Source: Acrocarpospora catenulata (GTDB taxonomy: Bacteria > Actinomycetota > Actinomycetes > Streptosporangiales > Streptosporangiaceae). Taken from it: a stretch of DNA of 63,239 bases. The stretch is from positions 1 to 63,239 of the forward strand of contig NZ_JAHCST010000054.1 of NCBI RefSeq assembly GCF_018476525.1. Direction: 5' to 3'. This document shows positions 17,389 through 26,691 of this stretch, piece after piece. Made by a program: the position numbers and the translations under genes. The notes under the pieces are model-generated. The model made no database searches. It was not told where the DNA came from and saw only the letters and a program-made list of their open reading frames with translations. Each line of letters opens with the position of its first letter. Position 1 is the stretch's first letter.

Positions 17389-19257
17389 TCAGCAGGCCAG
17401 CCGCTCCGGCGTGTCCCGGCCCGGGGTGAAGGCCACCTTGCCGAAGAACCGGGCCATGAGCCGCTTGGCGGTGCCGCTCTCGTACAGGTCGAGGATGGCC
17501 TTGCGGACCGGCTCGCAGGTGCGGGTGTCGCCCTTGGGCAGGCCCACCGCGTACCGCATGCCGCCGATGGCCAGACCCATCACCCGGAACTTGAGAGTCT
17601 CCTCGCGGTTGGCGAAGCCGGCCAGGATGAGGTCGTCCCCCGGGACCGCGTCCACACCGCCCCCCTTGAGGAGGTTCATGCAGTCGCCGTAGTTGCCGGC
17701 GTGGACCAGCGTCATGTTCACCCGGGCCAGCACCTGCTCGGCGCTGGTGCTGTTGTCCCGGTCGCACAGGCGCTTGCCGGTCAGCGCGCCCACCCCGTCG
17801 ATCCCGGCGTCCTCCCGGACCAGCACGTCCGTCCTGGCCACGTAGTACGGCCCCGCGAAGGTGACCTCGTCGTTCTTGTAGTCGTCGTAGGAGTAGGTGG
17901 CCACCACCAGGTCCACCTGACCGGTCTTCAGGGCTTCCGCCCGGGTGAACCGGCTGACCGTCCGGAAGGTGACCCCTTCGGCGGGCACCCCGAGCTTCCT
18001 GGCGATGTACTTGGCCACCTCGACCTCGAAGCCCTGACTGCTCAGGCTCAGGTTGGGCAGGTCGTCGCGGACTCCGACCACCAGTTTCCCGGTGGCGGCG
18101 GCCTTGTCGAAGACCGAGGCGTACGCCGTCGGGGACGGCGGGGCGGTGGTGGGCACGAGGGCGCTGACCGTGACCGACGGGGAGGGACCGACGCCGGAGT
18201 TGTCCAGGGCCTGGGTGGCGTAGGCCACTCCGGCGATGACGGCCACTGCGGCCCCCACCGCAACAGCCGCCGGTATCCAGCGACGTTTCGGCCTGGCCGG
18301 GAGCAGGGTCGGAGGCACGGGCACGCCTGGGCCGATCCGGGCCTCTAACGGGGGCGGCGGACCCGAAGCGTGATTTATCCGAGGAATGGGCCCTGTTTCG
18401 GGGTTGGCGATGTGGGCGCCCTCGGTGAGCACCACCGTGGAGGCGCCCCCCACGTCGGTCCGCCCCAGCAGCCGCAGCAGCAACTGGTCGGCGGTGGGCC
18501 GGGCGGCGGACGCCTTGGCCAGGCTGGCCTGGACCACGCCGCGCAGCGGCTCGGGCAGCTCGCTCACGTCGATGTCGTGGTTGAGCACCCGGTTCAGCAC
18601 GGCCGCGATGGAGTCCCCGCCGAAGGCGGCCTTCCCGGTCGCCGCGTACGCGATGGTCGCGCCCCAGGCGAACACGTCCGTGGCGGGGCCGATGGCGTCC
18701 CCGGAGATCTGCTCGGGCGCCATGTAGGCGGGGGTGCCCACCGCGCGGCTGGTGATCGTGCCGGTGGAGTCGATGATCCGGGCGATCCCGAAGTCCACCA
18801 CCCGGGGGCCGTCCGCCGCCAGCAGCACGTTGTCCGGCTTGAAGTCGCGGTGCACGATGCCCGCCTGGTGGATGGCGGTCAGCGCGGTGGCCGTGCCCAC
18901 CGCCAGCCGCTCCAGCATCACCCCGCGCAGCGGCCCTGAGCTCTCCACGGTGTCCCGCAGCGAGGGCCCGTCGATGAACTCGCTGGCGATGTAGGGCGTG
19001 TCGCCCTCCAGGTCGGCGGCCATCACCCGGGCGGTGCAGAAACTGGCCACCCGCTGGGCGGCCCTCAACTCGCGGGCGAACCGGGAGCGGGCGATGGCGT
19101 CACCGGTGAACCTGATGTGCAGGAGCTTGATCGCGACCTGTTCCCCGGCCTCGTTGACGCCCAGGTAGACGACGCCCTGGCCGCCCTCGCCGATGCGGCC
19201 GGACAGCGTGAAAGGACCGAGCTGGTTCGGATCCCCCGGTCCGAGCGGCACGATCAT
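17389..19257 (-). CDS. Ser/Thr protein kinase fused to an extracellular glutamate-type binding domain
   Basis: A 622-residue one-polypeptide receptor kinase. Residues about 12-270 form a Hanks-type kinase with GEGGQGVVYLG, the VAIKLL lysine, the catalytic HRDFKPDN, DFGIAR and MAPEQ. A linker leads to one transmembrane helix (about 328-348, after basic KRRW). Residues about 385-615 form an SBP_bac_3 domain (GVRDDLPNLS, GFEVEVAKYIARKLGV, SGTAKRLMARFFGK) like the GlnH/GluB binding proteins of glutamate importers. The topology predicts that an extracellular amino acid controls a cytoplasmic kinase. No permease or ATPase gene is adjacent. ATG 19257. Domain calls are firm; the ligand is inferred. 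Confidence 0.93.
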   Translation of the reverse strand: MIVPLGPGDPNQLGPFTLSGRIGEGGQGVVYLGVNEAGEQVAIKLLHIRFTGDAIARSRFARELRAAQRVASFCTARVMAADLEGDTPYIASEFIDGPSLRDTVESSGPLRGVMLERLAVGTATALTAIHQAGIVHRDFKPDNVLLAADGPRVVDFGIARIIDSTGTITSRAVGTPAYMAPEQISGDAIGPATDVFAWGATIAYAATGKAAFGGDSIAAVLNRVLNHDIDVSELPEPLRGVVQASLAKASAARPTADQLLLRLLGRTDVGGASTVVLTEGAHIANPETGPIPRINHASGPPPPLEARIGPGVPVPPTLLPARPKRRWIPAAVAVGAAVAVIAGVAYATQALDNSGVGPSPSVTVSALVPTTAPPSPTAYASVFDKAAATGKLVVGVRDDLPNLSLSSQGFEVEVAKYIARKLGVPAEGVTFRTVSRFTRAEALKTGQVDLVVATYSYDDYKNDEVTFAGPYYVARTDVLVREDAGIDGVGALTGKRLCDRDNSTSAEQVLARVNMTLVHAGNYGDCMNLLKGGGVDAVPGDDLILAGFANREETLKFRVMGLAIGGMRYAVGLPKGDTRTCEPVRKAILDLYESGTAKRLMARFFGKVAFTPGRDTPERLAC

Positions 19258-19368
19258 GGTTTCCCCACGTCTCTGTTTAAGTACTGACGAGGAGCACTTT
19301 ACGACCAGCAGACCCAGGTGTCGGATTCCGAGACCGCGTCGTGATCAGGGTCGTGATCGAGACCATGA

Positions 19369-19392
19369 ACGGGCCGTCGCGCGACGGCCCGT
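19369..19392 (-). terminator. 24-bp perfect palindrome after icd (terminator)
   Basis: acgggccgtcgc is followed directly by its reverse complement with no unpaired spacer. It lies about 32 nt past the icd stop and before the kinase gene on the same strand, so it probably ends icd transcription. There is no U-tract. Confidence 0.6.
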
Positions 19393-19423
19393 CCGGGGGA
19401 TGCCATGATGTCCTGCCGCGAGG

Positions 19424-20638
19424 TCAGGCCATCTTCTTCTTGAGGTTCTCGTCCAGCGCCGCCAGGAAGTCCTGCGTGGTCAGCCACTCGGCGTCGCCGC
19501 CCACCAGGAGGGCCAGGTCCTTGGTCATCTGGCCGCCCTCCACGGTCTCCACGCAGACCTGCTCCAGCTTCTCCGCGAAGCCGATGACCTCCGGCTGGTT
19601 GTCCAGCTTGCCGCGGTGCTGGAGGCCACGGGTCCAGGCGAAGATGGAGGCGATCGGGTTGGTGGAGGTGGGCTTGCCCTGCTGGTGCTGGCGGTAGTGC
19701 CGGGTGACCGTGCCGTGCGCGGCCTCGGCCTCCACGGTCCGGCCGTCGGGGGTCATCAGCACCGAGGTCATCAGGCCGAGCGAGCCGAAGCCCTGGGCCA
19801 CCACGTCGGACTGCACGTCACCGTCGTAGTTCTTGCAGGCCCAGACGTACCCGCCTTCCCACTTCAGCGCGGCGGCCACCATGTCGTCGATCAGCCGGTG
19901 CTCGTAGATGAGCCCCTTGGCCTCGAAGTCGGCCTTGAACTCGGTCTCGTAGATCTCCGCGAAGAGGTCCTTGAACCGGCCGTCGTACGCCTTGAGGATG
20001 GTGTTCTTCGTGGACAGGTAGACGGGGAACTCGCGGGCCAGGCCGTACCGGAACGAGGCGCGGGCGAAGTCGCGGATGGACTCGTCCAGGTTGTACATGG
20101 CCAGCGCCACGCCGCCGCCGGGGAAGTCGAAGACGTCGAGCTCGATGGGCTGGCTGCCGTCACTGGGGGTGAAGGTGAGGGTCAGCGCGCCGGCGCCGGG
20201 GACCTTGATGTCGGTGGCACGGTACTGGTCGCCGAAGGCGTGACGGCCGACCACGATGGGCTTGGTCCAGCCGGGCACCAGGCGGGGCACGTTGGACATG
20301 ATGATCGGCTCGCGGAAGATCACACCGCCGAGGATGTTGCGGATCGTTCCGTTGGGGGAACGCCACATCTTCTTGAGGCCGAACTCCTCCACCCGGGCCT
20401 CGTCGGGGGTGATGGTGGCGCACTTGACGCCGACACCGTGCTCCTTGATGGCGTTCGCGGCGTCGATGGTGACCTGGTCATCGGTGGCGTCGCGGTGCTC
20501 GATGCCGAGGTCGTAGTACTTCAGGTCGACGTCGAGGTAGGGCAGGATCAGCTGGTCCTTGATGAACTGCCAGATGATCCGGGTCATCTCGTCGCCGTCA
20601 AGCTCGACGACCGGACCCGCTACCTTGATCTTGGGCAT
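19424..20638 (-). CDS. icd: NADP-dependent isocitrate dehydrogenase
   Basis: Oxidative decarboxylation of isocitrate to 2-oxoglutarate in the TCA cycle. The 404-residue protein belongs to the dimeric eukaryotic-like type: it starts [20 protein letters not shown], with the substrate-site segments [15 protein letters not shown] and RSPNGTIRN and the late [11 protein letters not shown]. The ATG at 20638 follows AAGGGG; an in-frame extension upstream adds a non-family N-terminus and is rejected. It lies in the conserved actinobacterial citrate synthase / DUF3017 / icd neighbourhood, but a hairpin downstream isolates it from the kinase gene. Confidence 0.96.
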   Translation of the reverse strand: MPKIKVAGPVVELDGDEMTRIIWQFIKDQLILPYLDVDLKYYDLGIEHRDATDDQVTIDAANAIKEHGVGVKCATITPDEARVEEFGLKKMWRSPNGTIRNILGGVIFREPIIMSNVPRLVPGWTKPIVVGRHAFGDQYRATDIKVPGAGALTLTFTPSDGSQPIELDVFDFPGGGVALAMYNLDESIRDFARASFRYGLAREFPVYLSTKNTILKAYDGRFKDLFAEIYETEFKADFEAKGLIYEHRLIDDMVAAALKWEGGYVWACKNYDGDVQSDVVAQGFGSLGLMTSVLMTPDGRTVEAEAAHGTVTRHYRQHQQGKPTSTNPIASIFAWTRGLQHRGKLDNQPEVIGFAEKLEQVCVETVEGGQMTKDLALLVGGDAEWLTTQDFLAALDENLKKKMA

Positions 20639-20734
20639 GCGTGCGGTTCCCCTTCTGGAATAACACTGGCCAGACAATCCCTTTTTGAGGTCACTGGCGG
20701 TTGAGGCTATCGAACGGGCGGGCGGGGGCGGCGA

Positions 20735-20977
20735 CTAGGTCGGATGAAAGTCGACCAGGAACGCCAGCGATCCTGTCACCAGCAGGAATCCGAACAGGGC
20801 GAAGGTGAGGACATCAGTCCTCCTGGCGCGGATGGCCAGCGCGCCGGTGCGCCGGCCGGGCACCAGGAGCCGCAGGCCCGCGCCCAGTAACATGGACACG
20901 CCGATCACCAGACCCCCCGTCGTGGCGGGATAGTCCAGCGCGATGAGGGCAAGACCGGTAGCCGCACCCGCTGCCAC
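20735..20977 (-). CDS. Small DUF3017-like membrane protein
   Basis: 80-residue membrane protein with three hydrophobic segments separated by a short basic loop (VPGRRTGALAIRARRTDV), matching the pattern of DUF3017 proteins commonly encoded next to TCA-cycle genes or folD in actinobacteria. Function is unknown. GTG at 20977 is the only ATG/GTG near the expected start and no strong Shine-Dalgarno is visible; a true start slightly upstream, overlapping the citrate synthase gene, is possible. It is 28 nt downstream of citrate synthase. Confidence 0.75.
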   Translation of the reverse strand: MAAGAATGLALIALDYPATTGGLVIGVSMLLGAGLRLLVPGRRTGALAIRARRTDVLTFALFGFLLVTGSLAFLVDFHPT

Positions 20978-21005
20978 GAACAGGTACGGCCACCACGAGG
21001 TCCGG

Positions 21006-22127
21006 TTAGCGTTCGTCGATCTGCTTCCACTTCTGGTCGCGCTCGCCGATGTACTCGCTGTCCGGGCGGATCAGCCGGTTGTCGGCGTGCTGTTCGATCA
21101 CGTGGGCGGTCCAGCCGGCCATCCGGCTCACCGAGAAGACCGGGGTGAACAGGTCGGTGGGGATGCCCAGGTAGTGGTAGACGGTCGCGGCGTAGAAGTC
21201 CACGTTGGGGAACAGGCCCTTCTCGGCGAAGACGACCTCCTCCATCTCCAGCGACATGCGGAAGTAGGTGTCGTCCCCGGACGCCTCGCCCAGCTCCCTG
21301 GACATCTTCCGCAGGTGGGTGGCCCGCGGGTCCTCGGTCTTGTACACCCGGTGGCCGAAGCCCATGATCTTCACGTGCGCGGCGAGGCTGTCCCGCACCG
21401 CCTGCGCCACCCCGGCCGGGTCCAGGCTCTCCAGGGTGCGCATGACCTGCTCGTTGGCGCCGCCGTGCAGGGGGCCCTTGAGCGTGCCGATGGCGGCCAC
21501 CACGGCCGAGTGCATGTCGGACAGGGTGGCCGCGCAGACCCGGGCCGCGAACGTCGAGGCGTTCATGGTGTGGTCGGCGTGCAGCACCAGGCACTCGTCG
21601 AAGATCTCGACCTCGCGCGCGGACGGCTCCCGCCCGGTGATCTGGAGCAGGAAGTTGGCCGCGACGCTCAGCCCGGGGTCCGGGTCAGTGATCTTGGTGC
21701 CGGTGCGCGCCGCGTGGTACTGGGCCACCAGGATCGGCTGCTGCGCGGTCAGCCTGGCCGCCTTGCGCAGGTTGGCGTCGGCCGCGTTGGAGTCCTTGTC
21801 CGGGTCGTCGGCGCTGGCCAGCGAGACCAGCGTGCGCAGGGCCTCCATCGGCTCCTGCTTCTCGGCGATCTCCGTGATGTTGGCCTGCACCAGATTGCCG
21901 AGGCTGCGGCCGCGGACCAGTTCGGCGCCGTATGAGGCGAGTTGGTCGCGGGTGGGAAGGTTGCCGTGCTGGAGTAGGTGGGCGGTTTCTTCGAAGGTGG
22001 TACGTCCGGCCAGGTCGTGGATGTCGTAGCCACGGTAGAACAGCCGGCCGGCCTTCCCGTCGATGTCGCTCAGCGCGGTCGACGCTGCCACCACATCGGC
22101 GAGGCCTTTGGTTGGCTTGTCCGCCAT
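21006..22127 (-). CDS. citA: Citrate synthase (CitA-type)
   Basis: Condenses acetyl-CoA and oxaloacetate to citrate. The 373-residue protein has both catalytic histidine regions (KGPLHGGAN and GFGHRVY) and the RMAGWTAHVIEQ segment. Its length and the short N-terminus match the CitA-like second citrate synthase of actinobacteria rather than the 430-residue hexameric form, so methylcitrate synthase activity is a possible alternative. ATG 22127 has GGAGGA 7 nt upstream. It lies next to DUF3017 and icd, so the first and third oxidative TCA steps are encoded together. Confidence 0.93.
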   Translation of the reverse strand: MADKPTKGLADVVAASTALSDIDGKAGRLFYRGYDIHDLAGRTTFEETAHLLQHGNLPTRDQLASYGAELVRGRSLGNLVQANITEIAEKQEPMEALRTLVSLASADDPDKDSNAADANLRKAARLTAQQPILVAQYHAARTGTKITDPDPGLSVAANFLLQITGREPSAREVEIFDECLVLHADHTMNASTFAARVCAATLSDMHSAVVAAIGTLKGPLHGGANEQVMRTLESLDPAGVAQAVRDSLAAHVKIMGFGHRVYKTEDPRATHLRKMSRELGEASGDDTYFRMSLEMEEVVFAEKGLFPNVDFYAATVYHYLGIPTDLFTPVFSVSRMAGWTAHVIEQHADNRLIRPDSEYIGERDQKWKQIDER

Positions 22128-22308
22128 AAGTGATTCCTCCGCTTATCTACGCCCGAAGTCTACCCGTGAGCAGGTAAAGGGCTTGGCAGAGGTCCAGACC
22201 AATCGCCCGAACGATTCCGCTTATGGCAAAGGCGATTCCCCATCCCCACGTTTGGGTAAGCCGGAGGTGTAGTGAAAGTAACGGCGGGCTACCTGGGGAG
22301 GAACTGCC

Positions 22309-23001
22309 GTGGAGGGGCCGTTCATACGGATCGAGGACACCGGCGAGCTGGTGCCCTTACGCCCCGAGATCACCACCATCGGCCGGGGCCGAGGGGCCGA
22401 CATCCGGCTGACGGATCCGAGCGTGTCACGTTTACACGCCGAATTCGTCCGCCGCGGGCCGTACCTGTACGTCGTGGACCTGGGCCTGTCCAGGAACGGC
22501 ACGCGGGTGAACGGGCGGCCGATCGCCCGGAGGGTGCTCGACGACGGCGACGTCGTCTCGTTCGGCGCCGCCCGGACCAGGGTCGGCGGGGTGCCCCGCG
22601 AGGACATCGCGCCCGAGGTCGAGCTCCGGCGGGCAGCCGCCCCCGAGCTGACCCGGCGCGAGGTCGACGTGCTCACCTCGCTCTGCCGTCCGGCGCTGTC
22701 CGACGAGGCGTTCGTCGCCCCGGCCACCGCCCGGGAGATCGCCGACGACCTGGTGGTGACCGAGGCGGCGGTCAAGCAGCACCTGCTGCGGCTCTACCAG
22801 AAGTTCCGCATCCCGGAGGGCACCAACCGGCGCACCCGCCTCGCCAACGAGGTCGTCGCGCTGGGCCTGGTCCGGCCGACCCCGGTGGTCCCGCCGCAAC
22901 GGGCGACCGAGGCCGGTTCCGCACCCTCCGGAGCCGCCGGAACTCCGGGCGCGCCACCGCAGTCCGCCACGGGCACATCGGCGGGCCGCCGGGCGAGCTG
23001 A
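22309..23001 (+). CDS. FHA-domain protein with C-terminal LuxR-like helix-turn-helix
   Basis: 230-residue regulator. Residues about 8-95 are a clear FHA phosphothreonine-binding domain (ITTIGRGRGADIRL, SVSRLHAEF, LSRNGTRVNG). Residues about 112-190 look like a LuxR-type HTH (LTRREVDVL, TAREIADDLVVTEAAVKQHL). A Pro/Ala-rich tail follows. GTG start with GGAGGAA at good spacing. Two TTA leucine codons (22357-22359 and 22432-22434) fall in the FHA part, which in Streptomyces would suggest bldA-tRNA control. It is likely a partner of Ser/Thr kinases such as the two in this window; this is inference. Confidence 0.88.
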   Translation: MEGPFIRIEDTGELVPLRPEITTIGRGRGADIRLTDPSVSRLHAEFVRRGPYLYVVDLGLSRNGTRVNGRPIARRVLDDGDVVSFGAARTRVGGVPREDIAPEVELRRAAAPELTRREVDVLTSLCRPALSDEAFVAPATAREIADDLVVTEAAVKQHLLRLYQKFRIPEGTNRRTRLANEVVALGLVRPTPVVPPQRATEAGSAPSGAAGTPGAPPQSATGTSAGRRAS

Positions 23002-23025
23002 GGCCGGCTTAGGAGCGCTTGCTAC

Positions 23026-23886
23026 TCAGGAGCGCGTCGAGGCGGCCCGTTCCGCCGCCTCGACCACGTTGCTGAGCAGCATCGCCCGGGTCATCGGGCC
23101 CACCCCGCCGGGGTTGGGCGCCACGAACCCGGCCACCTCGGCGACGTCGAGCGCGACGTCACCGGCGATCTTCCCGTCCACCCGGGAGACGCCCACGTCG
23201 AGCACGGCCGCGCCGGGTTTCACCATGTCCGCGGTGATCAGGCCGGGCACCCCGGCCGCCGCGACCACGATGTCCGCGCCGCGCACGTGGGCGGCCAGGT
23301 CCCGGGTGCCGGTGTGGCAGAGGGTGACGGTCGCGTTCTCGCTCCGCCGGGTGAGCAGCAGGCCGAGCGGGCGGCCCACCGTGATGCCCCGGCCGACCAC
23401 CACCACCTCCGCCCCGTTCAGCTGCACGCCGTACTCGCGGAGCAGGCGCACGATGCCGTGCGGGGTGCAGGGCAGCGGGGCCTCCACCATGTGCACCAGG
23501 CGGCCCAGGTTGACCGGGTGCAGGCCGTCGGCGTCCTTGGCCGGGGCCACCTTCTCCAGCAGCGCCATCGTGTCCAGGTGCCGGGGCAGCGGCAGCTGGA
23601 CCAGGTAGCCGTCGCAGTCCGGGTCGGCGTTCAGCTCCGCCAGCACGGCCTCCACCTCGGCCTGGGTGGCCTCGGCCGGAAGCTCCCGCTGGATCGAGGT
23701 GAGCCCCACCTCGGCGCAGTCCCGGTGCTTGCTGGCGACGTAGATCCGGCTGGCCGGGTCGTCGCCGACCAGCACGGTGCCCAACCCGGGCGTCACTCCC
23801 TGCTCACGCAGCTTGGCGACCCGGGTGGCCAGCTCAAGCTTGATCTTCGCCGCGGTCGCCTTGCCGTCCAGCGTCTGTGCGGTCAT
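23026..23886 (-). CDS. folD: Methylenetetrahydrofolate dehydrogenase / cyclohydrolase
   Basis: Bifunctional one-carbon enzyme converting 5,10-methylene-THF to 10-formyl-THF, the formyl donor needed by PurH and PurN encoded beside it. The 286-residue protein has the substrate-site segment [13 protein letters not shown], the [10 protein letters not shown] motif and the NADP-binding [14 protein letters not shown] at 23886, 43 nt downstream of purH on the same strand. The 3' end converges on the FHA gene with 24 nt between stops. Start is well supported by family length. Confidence 0.97.
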   Translation of the reverse strand: MTAQTLDGKATAAKIKLELATRVAKLREQGVTPGLGTVLVGDDPASRIYVASKHRDCAEVGLTSIQRELPAEATQAEVEAVLAELNADPDCDGYLVQLPLPRHLDTMALLEKVAPAKDADGLHPVNLGRLVHMVEAPLPCTPHGIVRLLREYGVQLNGAEVVVVGRGITVGRPLGLLLTRRSENATVTLCHTGTRDLAAHVRGADIVVAAAGVPGLITADMVKPGAAVLDVGVSRVDGKIAGDVALDVAEVAGFVAPNPGGVGPMTRAMLLSNVVEAAERAASTRS

Positions 23887-23929
23887 CGTTCCCCCTCGGA
23901 GGTGGCTGGCATCTCTGACATCAGCGGCA

Positions 23930-25471
23930 TCAGTGGAAGAAGTGCCGGACGCCGGTGAAGTAGAGCGTTATCCCGGCCGCCTGGGCGGCGGCGATGACCT
24001 CGTCGTCCCGGATCGACCCACCCGGCTGGACCACGGCCGTGACGCCGCCGTCGATCAGCACCTGGAGCCCGTCGGCGAACGGGAAGAACGCGTCCGAGGC
24101 GGCCACCGAACCGGCGGCGCGCTCCCCCGCCCTGGAGACCGCCAGCCGGGCCGAGTCGACCCGGTTGACCTGGCCCATGCCGACCCCTACCGAGGCGCCG
24201 TCCTTGGCCAGCAGGATCGCGTTGGACTTCACCGAGCGGCAGGCCCGCCAGGCGAAGGCCAGGTCGGCCAGAACCTGTGCGGTGGGCTCGGGGCCGGCCT
24301 TGAGCTCCCACTTGTCCGGCTGGTCGCCGGGGGCCTGGAAGCGGTCGGTGTGCTGGATCAGCAGGCCGCCGTCGATCCGGCGGAACTCGGCGGGGTTGGC
24401 GGGGCCGTTCGGGCAGGCCAGCAGGCGCAGGTTCTTCTTGGACTCCAGCACCTCCAGGGCGTCCGGGTCGAAGGAGGGCGCCACCACGACCTCGGTGAAG
24501 ATGGGGGCGATCTGCTCGGCCAGCGCGCGGGTGACCGGGCGGTTCACGGCGATCACCCCGCCGTACGCGGAGACGGGGTCGCACTCGTGGGCCTTGCGGT
24601 GGGCTTCGACCACGTCCGCGCCGACCGCGATGCCGCACGGGTTGGCGTGCTTGATGATCGCGACGGCCGGGTCGGTGAAGTCCCAGGCGGCGCGCCAGGC
24701 GGCGTCGGCGTCCACGTAGTTGTTGTAGGACATCTCCTTGCCGTGCAGCTGGTCGGCGGTGGCCAGGCCGCCGGTGTCGGCGGCGTACAGGGCCGCGGCC
24801 TGGTGCGGGTTCTCGCCGTAGCGGAGCGTGGTCTGGCGGCGCCAGGTGGCGCCCATGAAGGTCGGCCAGGCGTCCTCCGCGGCGTACACGTTGGCGAACC
24901 AGGAGGCCACTGCCGTGTCGTAGGTGGCGGTGTGCGCGTACGCGCGGGCGGCCAGGCGGCGGCGGTCGGTCAGCGTGAAGCCGCCCTCGGCCAGCGCGGC
25001 CAGCACGTCCGGGTACGCGGACGGGTCGGTGATCACCGCCACCGTGCTGTGGTTCTTGGCGGCGGCGCGGATCATCGCCGGGCCGCCGATGTCGATCTGC
25101 TCCACGCACTCGGCGTCCGAGGCGCCGGACTCGACCGTCTGGCGGAACGGGTACAGATTGACCACGGCCAGCTGGAACGGCTCGATCTCCAGTTCCTCCA
25201 GCTGCTTGACGTGCGACGGGTTGGCGCCGTCGGCGAGCAGGCCCGCGTGCACCCTCGGGTGGAGCGTCTTGACCCGGCCGTCCAGGCATTCGGGGAAGCC
25301 GGTGAGGGACTCCACCTTGGTGACCGGTATGCCGTACCCCGCGATGGTGGCGGCGGTGCCGCCGGTGGAGACGATCTCCACACCCGCCGCCTCCAGACCT
25401 CTCGCCAGGTCCTCCAGACCAGACTTGTCGTATACCGCGATCAGCGCGCGGCGGATGGCGATCCGAGTCAC
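23930..25471 (-). CDS. purH: Bifunctional AICAR formyltransferase / IMP cyclohydrolase
   Basis: Last two steps of purine synthesis. The 513-residue protein has an N-terminal IMP cyclohydrolase domain ([24 protein letters not shown]) and a C-terminal transformylase domain ([26 protein letters not shown]). I chose the GTG at 25471, with AGGAGGAG 6 nt upstream; the longer upstream in-frame region has no family match. It sits between purN (80 nt upstream) and folD, so formate carrier and both formyl-transfer enzymes are grouped. Confidence 0.97.
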   Translation of the reverse strand: MTRIAIRRALIAVYDKSGLEDLARGLEAAGVEIVSTGGTAATIAGYGIPVTKVESLTGFPECLDGRVKTLHPRVHAGLLADGANPSHVKQLEELEIEPFQLAVVNLYPFRQTVESGASDAECVEQIDIGGPAMIRAAAKNHSTVAVITDPSAYPDVLAALAEGGFTLTDRRRLAARAYAHTATYDTAVASWFANVYAAEDAWPTFMGATWRRQTTLRYGENPHQAAALYAADTGGLATADQLHGKEMSYNNYVDADAAWRAAWDFTDPAVAIIKHANPCGIAVGADVVEAHRKAHECDPVSAYGGVIAVNRPVTRALAEQIAPIFTEVVVAPSFDPDALEVLESKKNLRLLACPNGPANPAEFRRIDGGLLIQHTDRFQAPGDQPDKWELKAGPEPTAQVLADLAFAWRACRSVKSNAILLAKDGASVGVGMGQVNRVDSARLAVSRAGERAAGSVAASDAFFPFADGLQVLIDGGVTAVVQPGGSIRDDEVIAAAQAAGITLYFTGVRHFFH

Positions 25472-25550
25472 TGGGTACTCCTCCTGTTTTGTTTCCGCCC
25501 GGGTTGTCAGGAACCGGACTTGCTCCATCGTGCCTTGCCGGCTGCCGTTC

Positions 25551-26153
25551 TCAGCGTCCGAAGCGCACGTGGCGGCCGTGGACCTGCCAGCCTTCGCGGG
25601 CCATCCGGCCGACCACCTCGACCAGGAGGCGGCGCTCGACGACCTTGATTCGCTCGTGCAGGGTCGTTTCGTCGTCCCCGTCCTGGATCGGCACCGCCTC
25701 CTGGGCGATCACCGGACCGGTGTCCACCCCGGCGTCGACCAGATGAACGGTGCAACCAGTGAGCCGTACCCCGTATGCCAGCGCGTCACGCACCGCGTGC
25801 GTGCCGGGGAACGAGGGCAGCAGCGCGGGATGGGTGTTGACCACCGGGAAGGCCCCCAGCACGCGCGGGCCGAGGATCTTCATGAAACCCGCCGACACCA
25901 CCAGATCCGGGCCGTACCCGGCGATTCTCGCGGCCAGCGCGGCGTCCCAGGCCGCCCGGTCCGGATGATCCGCCACCGGTTCCACGAAGGTGGGCACGTT
26001 CGCCCGCTCCGCGCGGGCCAGCCCTTCGATGCCGTCCCGGTCGGCGCCGACGGCGACGACGGTCGCGCCGAAGGCATCATCTGCCACGGCGTCCAGCAGG
26101 GCTTGTAGGTTGGTTCCCGAACCCGAGACGAGAACCAGAAGCCGGAAAGACAG
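25551..26153 (-). CDS. purN: Phosphoribosylglycinamide formyltransferase, probable CTG start
   Basis: Transfers formyl from 10-formyl-THF to GAR in purine synthesis. The conserved N-terminus [12 protein letters not shown], the [15 protein letters not shown] segment with catalytic Asn and His, and [11 protein letters not shown] are all present. The only upstream in-frame ATG is at 26291, which would run into the divergent gene, and no GTG lies in between. CTG at 26153 has a perfect GAAGGAG (26160-26166) 6 nt upstream and yields 200 residues, the family norm. A start further downstream would remove the conserved N-terminus. Gene identity is certain, the CTG start likely. Confidence 0.94.
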   Translation of the reverse strand: MSFRLLVLVSGSGTNLQALLDAVADDAFGATVVAVGADRDGIEGLARAERANVPTFVEPVADHPDRAAWDAALAARIAGYGPDLVVSAGFMKILGPRVLGAFPVVNTHPALLPSFPGTHAVRDALAYGVRLTGCTVHLVDAGVDTGPVIAQEAVPIQDGDDETTLHERIKVVERRLLVEVVGRMAREGWQVHGRHVRFGR

Positions 26154-26269
26154 GACAAGCTCCTTCGGCGCCGAGCGGACGGGTGCGAGGCAAGGGTATC
26201 GGGCGCGCCGGATAACACGATTCCGGGCGTCGCGGGCGACGGGAATCTGGCAGAACGAGGCGAGGGATC

Positions 26270-26674
26270 GTGACCACACCACTACAGGCATCCGCCCCCG
26301 AACTGGGCGGACGCCGAGCTCTGACCCTCGCGCTGATGGCGCTGATCTTCACCTTCATGCTGCCCGCCGCCGGGCTGGCCCTGTCCGTCTTCGGCCTGGC
26401 CATCGCCGTCCGCGACGCCCGCACCCTCCGCCGGACCCGCCAGCGCACCGGGATGGCCATCAGCGCCACCGTCATCTCCGGTGTCGCGTTCCTGCTCGGC
26501 GCGGCCACCACCATCGTGCAGCTGTACTTCTCCTCCGAACTCACCGCGTACACGGAATGCCGGAAGGGCGCGGGGACGGTCACCGCCCAGCAGGAGTGCA
26601 CGGACCAGCTCAGGCAGGGCCTGGAGAACAAACTCGGCATCCCCTGGCCCGCGGACATCCCATTGCCCGGCTGA
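26270..26674 (+). CDS. Small DUF4190-like membrane protein
   Basis: 134-residue membrane protein with a short N-terminus, two or three hydrophobic helices separated by a basic loop (AVRDARTLRRTRQRTG), and a C-terminal soluble tail with two Cys (TECRKG, QQECTD) that may pair outside the cell. GTG start after GAGGG. It is transcribed divergently from purN (116-nt gap) and converges on the DUF6350 gene. Family assignment to DUF4190 is by pattern only, and function is unknown. Confidence 0.8.
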   Translation: MTTPLQASAPELGGRRALTLALMALIFTFMLPAAGLALSVFGLAIAVRDARTLRRTRQRTGMAISATVISGVAFLLGAATTIVQLYFSSELTAYTECRKGAGTVTAQQECTDQLRQGLENKLGIPWPADIPLPG

Positions 26675-26691
26675 TCCTTCAGGTGGATCAG
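26671..26691. terminator. Short bidirectional hairpin between convergent genes
   Basis: A 7-bp stem (ctgatcc / ggatcag) with a 7-nt loop spans the last bases of both convergent reading frames and includes both stop codons. It is short, so termination activity is tentative. Confidence 0.4.
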
